64,000 bases of DNA, taken from the NCBI RefSeq assembly GCF_003860565.1, contig NZ_CP034157.1, forward strand, positions 2,356,001 to 2,420,000. The letters run 5' to 3'. The notes under the pieces were generated by a model. That model made no database searches. It was not told the DNA's origin and saw nothing but the letters and a program-made list of their open reading frames with translations. The DNA is from Cloacibacterium normanense (GTDB lineage: Bacteria; Bacteroidota; Bacteroidia; Flavobacteriales; Weeksellaceae). The position numbers were made by a program, and so were the translations under genes. Positions within the stretch are counted from its first letter, which is position 1; every line of letters starts with the position of its first letter. Below, in pieces: positions 59,322 through 64,000 of the stretch.

Positions 59322-60573
59322 TATTATTTCTTTTTGGAGGAAATCTTTTTTTGTTTTTATTAAACTTTTTAGGAGCGTTGGTTTTTTCAGGTTTAGTATT
59401 ATCCTTTTGAGCTTCTGGCTCTTTGGTTACCTGCTCTGCTCTATTATTTCCTGTATTTTTATTTCTATGCTTGTTCGGTTTCTTTTTCTCAAACCTATCC
59501 AGATTATTCTCCTGAATTAAATCTACCGTTTCCACTTTATCTGCTCCTGTGAAGGATTTCAATTCTTCTAATGGAATTGATTTCTGACCTTTGCTATTGA
59601 TTTTCATCATTTTTTTAACCTCAGCAACGTCTAAATCATACCAAGCCATAGAATTATCTACATAGGCAAACCACATTTTCTTTTTGAAAACGTCTATTTT
59701 AATGCAAAATGCTCTTCCTTTTTCGGTTTCTAGAATAGTATTAGAAGAAGGAAAATCTGATAATGCATCTACATAACTGTCTAATTCGAAGTTAAGACAG
59801 CATTTTAATTTACCACATTGTCCTGCTAATTTTAGCGGATTGATACTTAACTGCTGATATCTTGCCGCATTGGTATTTACTGAACGGAAGTCTGTAAGCC
59901 AAGTAGAACAGCATAATTCTCTACCACAAGAGCCTATTCCGCCTACTTTGGCAGATTCTTGTCTGTAGCCTATTTGCTTCATATCAATCTTTGTTTTGAA
60001 AGATGAAGCGTATTCTTTAATCAATTGACGGAAATCTACTCTACCTTCTGCGGTATAATAAAAAGTAGCTTTCGAGCCATCTCCTTGATATTCTACATCG
60101 GTGATTTTCATTTCCAAACCTAGGTTTTTAGCAATTTTTCTTGCCTGAATCTTTGTTTGATCTTCTTTTTTTCTGGCATCTTGCCAAATCTCTACATCTT
60201 TTTGTGTAGCGACTCTATAAATTTTGAGGGCAGCATCTTCAGAAAAATGTTTCTTTTTCATCTGAATTTTAACAAGTTCTCCTGTTAAACTTACTACACC
60301 TATATCGTGACCCGGATTAGATTCTACTGTAACTACGCTACCAATATGAAGTGGCAACTGGTTTACATTATTGTAATAGCATTTTCTATCATTCTTAAAT
60401 CTCACTTCTACAAAATTGCACTTATTCTGTTTAGGTGCCTGTATTGTAGATAACCAATCAAAGACGCTTAATTTATAACTATTCCCACAGGTATTGACAT
60501 TTTCGCAACCTGTAGCGCTCTTAGTAGCACAAGAATGTTTAGAATCTCCGGATGAATTACATCCACAACTCAT
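59314..60573 (-). CDS. ricT: RicT-like PSP1-domain protein
   Basis: A 419-residue cytoplasmic protein related to YaaT/RicT of Bacillus, a subunit of an iron-sulfur complex that affects RNase Y-dependent mRNA processing. The N-terminus has a Cys cluster (MSCGCNSSGDSKHSC and GCENVNTCGNSY). The PSP1 domain has VEVRFKNDRKCYYNN, FYYTAEGRVDFRQLIKEYASSF, IGYRQESAKVGGIGSCGRELCCSTWL and LAGQCGKLKCCLNFE. A Lys/Asn-rich tail of about 70 residues is probably disordered and may bind RNA. It heads the ricT-gldH-PBP1A operon. Confidence 0.9.
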   Translation of the reverse strand: MSCGCNSSGDSKHSCATKSATGCENVNTCGNSYKLSVFDWLSTIQAPKQNKCNFVEVRFKNDRKCYYNNVNQLPLHIGSVVTVESNPGHDIGVVSLTGELVKIQMKKKHFSEDAALKIYRVATQKDVEIWQDARKKEDQTKIQARKIAKNLGLEMKITDVEYQGDGSKATFYYTAEGRVDFRQLIKEYASSFKTKIDMKQIGYRQESAKVGGIGSCGRELCCSTWLTDFRSVNTNAARYQQLSINPLKLAGQCGKLKCCLNFELDSYVDALSDFPSSNTILETEKGRAFCIKIDVFKKKMWFAYVDNSMAWYDLDVAEVKKMMKINSKGQKSIPLEELKSFTGADKVETVDLIQENNLDRFEKKKPNKHRNKNTGNNRAEQVTKEPEAQKDNTKPEKTNAPKKFNKNKKRFPPKRNNND

Positions 60574-60592
60574 AATAATATTTTAATTCTTG

Positions 60593-60600
60593 CAAATTTA
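60593..60600 (-). promoter_or_regulatory. -7 promoter element of the ricT-gldH-PBP1A operon
   Basis: Minus-strand TAAATTTG matches TAnnTTTG, 19 bases upstream of the ricT ATG. Confidence 0.55.
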
Positions 60601-60828
60601 GTATAATTTTTAAACAATATGACATAAAACAATAAGTCTATCATCAGGAAGTCTAAATTATCATATTTTTACATAAAAATCAATTTTTAACATAACATTA
60701 ATAAATATTATACAATATTATTAAATTATTCATATTTTATTTTTTGAGCTTTACATGCAATACATAATTATTGTTTAAAAGTATTTTAATTAAACAATCG
60801 TTTAATAATTCTTTTTGAATAGTTTTCC

Positions 60829-60851
60829 AAATATTTGATAATCAAATATTT
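60829..60851. promoter_or_regulatory. Perfect palindrome, possible operator of the fadL-lipase unit
   Basis: AAATATTTGAT-a-ATCAAATATTT is an exact 11-base inverted repeat about 100 bases upstream of the FadL -7 element. Its size fits a dimeric helix-turn-helix repressor or activator. In such AT-rich DNA chance palindromes are more likely, so support is modest. Confidence 0.45.
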
Positions 60852-60951
60852 ATTTTTTTCAATTCAAATAAAAAATGATAAAAAATAAATTAAATTTAAT
60901 TTTTGTTTAATTTTTTTAATATAATTTTAACATTTATATATAAATAAATTC

Positions 60952-60959
60952 TATATTTG
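60952..60959 (+). promoter_or_regulatory. -7 promoter element of the fadL-lipase unit
   Basis: TATATTTG matches TAnnTTTG, 21 bases before the ATG at 60981. Confidence 0.55.
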
Positions 60960-60980
60960 GCGCAATAATTATTAATTAAC

Positions 60981-62222
60981 ATGAAAAGAATTTTAATAAC
61001 TACAGCTCTTTTAGCTGGCGTATTTTCTTACGCAGGAGGTTTTAGAGTATCATTACAAGGTGTAAAACAGCTTGCAATGGCTCACACTAGCGCGCATACT
61101 GAAGATGCGAGTGTAGCTTTTTTTAACCCTGCAGGTATCTCTTTTATTCCTAACAAATTGAGTGTTGCAGTGGGTGGTTTTGGTGCTATTTCTGAAGTAG
61201 AATACCAAAGTCTAGAAACTTTACAATCTTACAAGACAGAAAACCCTGTGGGAACACCACTATATGCAGCAATCGCATATAAAGTTACAAATAATGTTTC
61301 TGTAGGTTTAAGCGTTACTACACCATTCGGAAGTACAGTAAAATGGGCAGATGATTGGACCGGTAGAGAAATTGTACAAAAAATGGAACTAAAAAGCTTC
61401 TATTTCCAACCTATGGTTTCTTATAAATTTAATGATTGGGCTTCTATCGGTGTAAGCTATATCTATGCAAAAGGAATGGTAGATTGGGACAAAGCGGTTA
61501 CCAACCTAGGAGGAACACTTAATATAAATGACGAAAAAGCAACAGGTTCTGGTTTTGGACTAGGTTTCTATCTTAAACCAAGCAGTAATTTAGATTTAAG
61601 TATTGCTTATCGTTCTGCTGTTATCATGAAAGCAGAAAATGGTATGGCTACATTTACAGGGGTTCCAGAAGCTGTACTTACTTCTCCACAATTAAATGTA
61701 GGAGCAGATGGTCAAGATGCATTTACAGCAGAATTACCACTTGTAGATGAGTATACAATTGGTCTTACTTATAAAATCACACCAAAATGGTTAGTTTCAG
61801 CTGATTTCAACTACCACGGTTGGGAAAGATACAGTAAATTAACGCTAGACTTCGAAAATGCTCTTGTAGGGAACCAAGCAGATAAAACGGTTTTAGTATC
61901 TCCTAAAAACTTCAAAAATGCTAAAACATTTAGAATTGGTACACAATATATGCTAACTGATAAATTAGCAGGTAGATTAGGATATTATTTCGATGAATCT
62001 CCTTATGAAGACAAATATTTCATCCCAGAAACTCCATCTTTTGACGCTAGCGTAGTAACAGCTGGTCTTGGATATAAATTTGGAAAGTTAGGAGTAGATT
62101 TAGCAGCTGCTTTATCATTCCCAGAAGCAAGAAAAGTAAACAACGATTTCTTAAGCTTCAGAGGACAGGCTAAAGCTAAAGCAATGTATCTAGGTTTAGG
62201 TTTCACTTACAATGCATTTTAA
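60981..62222 (+). CDS. OmpP1/FadL family outer-membrane transporter
   Basis: A 413-residue outer-membrane barrel with signal peptide (MKRILITTALLAGVFSYAGG). The mature N-terminus GFRVSLQGVKQLAMAHTSAHTEDASVAFFNPAGISFI is the classic FadL hatch with the NPAG motif. VGLSVTTPFGSTVKWADDWTGREIVQKMEL and YTIGLTYKITPKWLVSADFNYHGWERY are barrel strands, and the last residue is Phe. Such channels carry long-chain fatty acids or other hydrophobic molecules. Eleven bases separate it from a lipase-like lipoprotein gene, suggesting joint use of lipids. Confidence 0.94.
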   Translation: MKRILITTALLAGVFSYAGGFRVSLQGVKQLAMAHTSAHTEDASVAFFNPAGISFIPNKLSVAVGGFGAISEVEYQSLETLQSYKTENPVGTPLYAAIAYKVTNNVSVGLSVTTPFGSTVKWADDWTGREIVQKMELKSFYFQPMVSYKFNDWASIGVSYIYAKGMVDWDKAVTNLGGTLNINDEKATGSGFGLGFYLKPSSNLDLSIAYRSAVIMKAENGMATFTGVPEAVLTSPQLNVGADGQDAFTAELPLVDEYTIGLTYKITPKWLVSADFNYHGWERYSKLTLDFENALVGNQADKTVLVSPKNFKNAKTFRIGTQYMLTDKLAGRLGYYFDESPYEDKYFIPETPSFDASVVTAGLGYKFGKLGVDLAAALSFPEARKVNNDFLSFRGQAKAKAMYLGLGFTYNAF

Positions 62223-62233
62223 TTTTAAAAATT

Positions 62234-63709
62234 ATGAAAAAAATAATATTATCAGCTTTCGCAATTTCGGCTTTAACATTAGTAAGCTGTAATACAGATT
62301 TCGAAAGAGACGTAAATAACATGACTGTTTCTACAGGTAAAGCGGATTTCTCAAAATTTGTATCTGTAGGAAATTCATTAACATCTGGCTTCAGAGATGG
62401 TGCCCTATATCTTGACGGACAAAATGAATCATTCCCTTCAATGATTGCAAAACAAATGGGATTAGCAGGAGGTACACAAACTTTCACACAACCCTTAATG
62501 CCAAATAATGTAGGTGGATTTAAAGACTTATTTGCTGCCTCAGGAAATACCGAATTTTACGGAAAACTTACGCTAAGTCCAACTCTTTCACCTACTCCTT
62601 CAGCTCCAGGTGCTAACCTTGACGTTATTGGTGGAACTGGAAAATACTTTAACAATATGGGAGTACCTGGTGCTAAATCTTTCCATTTAGTAACACCTGG
62701 ATATGGTAGTGCGGCTAACTTATCTGCTGGAAAAGCAAACCCTTATTTCGTAAGATTTGCAACATCTGCAACTACAACAGTTTTAGCTGATGCTGCTGCT
62801 CAAAAACCAAGTTTCTACACTTTATGGATTGGAAACAATGATGTTCTTTCTTATGCTACTTCTGGAGGTTCTGGTGTAGATAGAAAAGGAAACTTAGACC
62901 CATCTACTTACGGTTCTAATGATATTTCTGACCCTAATGTGGTTGCAAACGTTATTAAAACTGTCATTACAACTCTTAAAACTGCAAACGCAAATTCTAA
63001 AGGAGCAATTGCAAACATTCCTTACGTAACATCAATTCCATACTTTACAACAGTTCCTGCTAAACCTATTACCGGATTAACTGCTGCTCAAATCACACAA
63101 TTAAACGGTGCATATGCAGCATATAACGCTGGCTTAGGTCAGGCAAAAGCTGCAAACTTAATTACTGAAGCAGAATTCAATCAAAGAAGAATCAACTTTA
63201 ATAATGGGCTTAATGGTGCTGTTATTGTTGACAAAGACTTAACAAACCTTTCTGGATTAGGACTGCCTTCACTTAGACAAACTACAGCTAATGACTTAAT
63301 ACTATTGCCTGCATTAACTTTATTAAGAGATACAACTGTTAAAGGAGGAACTGCAACTCCACTTGTAGACAAATATGTATTAACTGAAAAAGAAGCTGCT
63401 AAAGTAATCGCTGCAACAGACGCTTACAACGCTTCAATTTCAAGTTTAGCTACAGCAAATGGTCTTGCTCTAGTAGATGCTAATGCAAAAATGAAAGAAT
63501 TAGGCACAACTTCAGGGATCCAATATAACGGTGTAAAATATACTGCATCATTTATAACTGGAGGAACTTTTTCTCTTGATGGCGTTCACCCTAATGGAAG
63601 AGGATATGCAATTATTGCTAATACTTTTATTAAAGCGATTAATAATACTTATTTTTCAACTTTACCATTTGTAGATATCAATGCTTATTCTGGAGTAACT
63701 TTCCCATAA
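62234..63709 (+). CDS. SGNH/GDSL-type esterase lipoprotein
   Basis: A 491-residue lipoprotein (signal MKKIILSAFAISALTLVSC, lipobox LVSC) of the SGNH hydrolase superfamily. The catalytic Ser block is FVSVGNSLTSGFRDGALYLDG (GNSL for GDSL), block III is LWIGNNDVLSY, and the catalytic Asp-His pair is in SLDGVHPNGRGYAIIANTF. A long insert (about residues 210-390) is Ala/Thr-rich. Probably an ester or lipid hydrolase at the outer membrane. It directly follows the FadL gene and ends with a strong terminator. Confidence 0.9.
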   Translation: MKKIILSAFAISALTLVSCNTDFERDVNNMTVSTGKADFSKFVSVGNSLTSGFRDGALYLDGQNESFPSMIAKQMGLAGGTQTFTQPLMPNNVGGFKDLFAASGNTEFYGKLTLSPTLSPTPSAPGANLDVIGGTGKYFNNMGVPGAKSFHLVTPGYGSAANLSAGKANPYFVRFATSATTTVLADAAAQKPSFYTLWIGNNDVLSYATSGGSGVDRKGNLDPSTYGSNDISDPNVVANVIKTVITTLKTANANSKGAIANIPYVTSIPYFTTVPAKPITGLTAAQITQLNGAYAAYNAGLGQAKAANLITEAEFNQRRINFNNGLNGAVIVDKDLTNLSGLGLPSLRQTTANDLILLPALTLLRDTTVKGGTATPLVDKYVLTEKEAAKVIAATDAYNASISSLATANGLALVDANAKMKELGTTSGIQYNGVKYTASFITGGTFSLDGVHPNGRGYAIIANTFIKAINNTYFSTLPFVDINAYSGVTFP

Positions 63710-63730
63710 TAATAAAAAATAATTTTTATA

Positions 63731-63769
63731 AAAACCACCTGATATTTTTCAGGTGGTTTTATTTTTTTT
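63731..63769 (+). terminator. Terminator of the fadL-lipase unit
   Basis: AAAACCACCTGA-tatttt-TCAGGTGGTTTT forms a perfect 12-bp stem followed by A and eight T. Confidence 0.93.
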
Positions 63770-63776
63770 AAATTTG
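63769..63776 (+). promoter_or_regulatory. -7 promoter element of prs
   Basis: TAAATTTG matches TAnnTTTG, 20 bases before the prs ATG, immediately behind the preceding terminator. Confidence 0.5.
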
Positions 63777-63796
63777 CCAAACCAAAAAAAGTAAAA

Positions 63797-64000
63797 ATGG
63801 CTGATCAAGCAACCTATTTATTTTGCACCAGAACAAGTCGAGATTTAGCAGAAAAAATTGCAAATCACTATGGGCAAGAATTAGGGAAAATTAATTTCCA
63901 ACAGTTTAGTGACGGGGAATTCGAACCCGTATTAGATCAATCTGTAAGAGGAGGAAGAGTTTTTCTTATCGGCTCTACCTTTCCACCAGCAGATAATCTT
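63797..64000 (+). CDS. prs: Ribose-phosphate pyrophosphokinase, N-terminal part
   Basis: The first 68 residues of PRPP synthase, which makes phosphoribosyl pyrophosphate for nucleotide, His and Trp synthesis. Visible are ATYLFCTRTSRDLAEKIANHYG, FSDGEFEPVLDQSVRGGRVFLIGSTFPPADNL, including the FSDGE substrate loop and the stretch leading to the catalytic flexible loop. The gene runs off the right end of the window. Bacteroidota Prs proteins typically have QSVRG and STFPPADNL in place of the more common ENVRG and ST-PPNDNL. Confidence 0.95.
   Translation, partial: MADQATYLFCTRTSRDLAEKIANHYGQELGKINFQQFSDGEFEPVLDQSVRGGRVFLIGSTFPPADNL

Larger units (their letters stand above)
60574..60980. other. 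407-base, extremely AT-rich divergent region with palindromes
   Basis: Spacer between ricT and the FadL gene. It carries the promoter element of each side, an inverted repeat ATTGTTTAA (60770-60778) / TTAAACAAT (60790-60798), and a perfect 23-base palindrome at 60829-60851. No coding sequence is visible. Confidence 0.7.

Overview
The window is a 64-kb piece of an AT-rich chromosome from a member of the Bacteroidota, most likely Flavobacteriia and close to Chryseobacterium or Cloacibacterium. The evidence is the gliding lipoprotein GldH, GLPGLI proteins, a type III glutamine synthetase, a very long FtsZ tail, many genes without a Shine-Dalgarno sequence, and the recurrent Bacteroidota -7 promoter element TAnnTTTG. 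The genus is an inference.

Layout. 1-8.9 kb is the end of a division and cell-wall cluster (murD-ftsW-murG-murC-ftsQ-ftsA-ftsZ-yqeY). 9-12.6 kb holds a bacilliredoxin, a GH3-family acyl-adenylating enzyme with a 37-residue membrane microprotein behind it, a MazEF-type toxin-antitoxin pair and a nitroreductase. 12.6-16.7 kb is a haem operon on the minus strand (hemA-hemC-hemD-hemE). 17.3-23 kb is the elongasome operon (mreB-mreC-mreD-mrdA-rodA), followed by a complete IS3-type insertion sequence. 24.4-28.1 kb has an NlpC/P60 lipoprotein, an acetyltransferase and GlnN. 28.4-33.6 kb holds a conserved protein with a nucleosidase-like C-terminus and then a single-chain restriction-modification-specificity enzyme with a small overlapping partner gene. 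33.7-43.7 kb contains an M1 peptidase, coaX, tadA with two secreted TonB-C-terminus-like paralogues, an AEC transporter, two tRNA-Val genes around a dead copy, folC and an ExbB-ExbD-TonB operon. 43.8-48.7 kb is a TonB-dependent receptor with two GLPGLI proteins and a small secreted peptide. 49-54.7 kb has glmM, a TPR protein whose terminator is split by a second IS3-type element, and a membrane protein. 54.8-60.6 kb has selO, PBP1A, gldH and ricT. 61-64 kb has a FadL porin, an SGNH lipase and the start of prs.

How the genes fit together. Both SEDS polymerases are present with their own partners: FtsW with the division genes, RodA with PBP2 and MreBCD. PBP1A, GlmM, MurC, MurD and MurG make the window rich in envelope growth. 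ExbBD-TonB would energise the TonB-dependent receptor, and FadL plus the SGNH esterase look like a lipid-scavenging pair.

Non-coding structure is prominent: three long inverted-repeat elements (2.73, 13.64 and 54.74 kb), two copies of a structured repeat whose stems covary (36.41 and 40.91 kb), a degenerate tRNA and two IS elements with canonical -1 frameshift sites. No CRISPR array, rRNA gene, replication origin or prophage is visible. The best candidates for undescribed biology are the single-chain restriction enzyme with its overlapping small gene, the nucleosidase-like protein next to it, the GH3 gene with its microprotein, and the covarying repeat.
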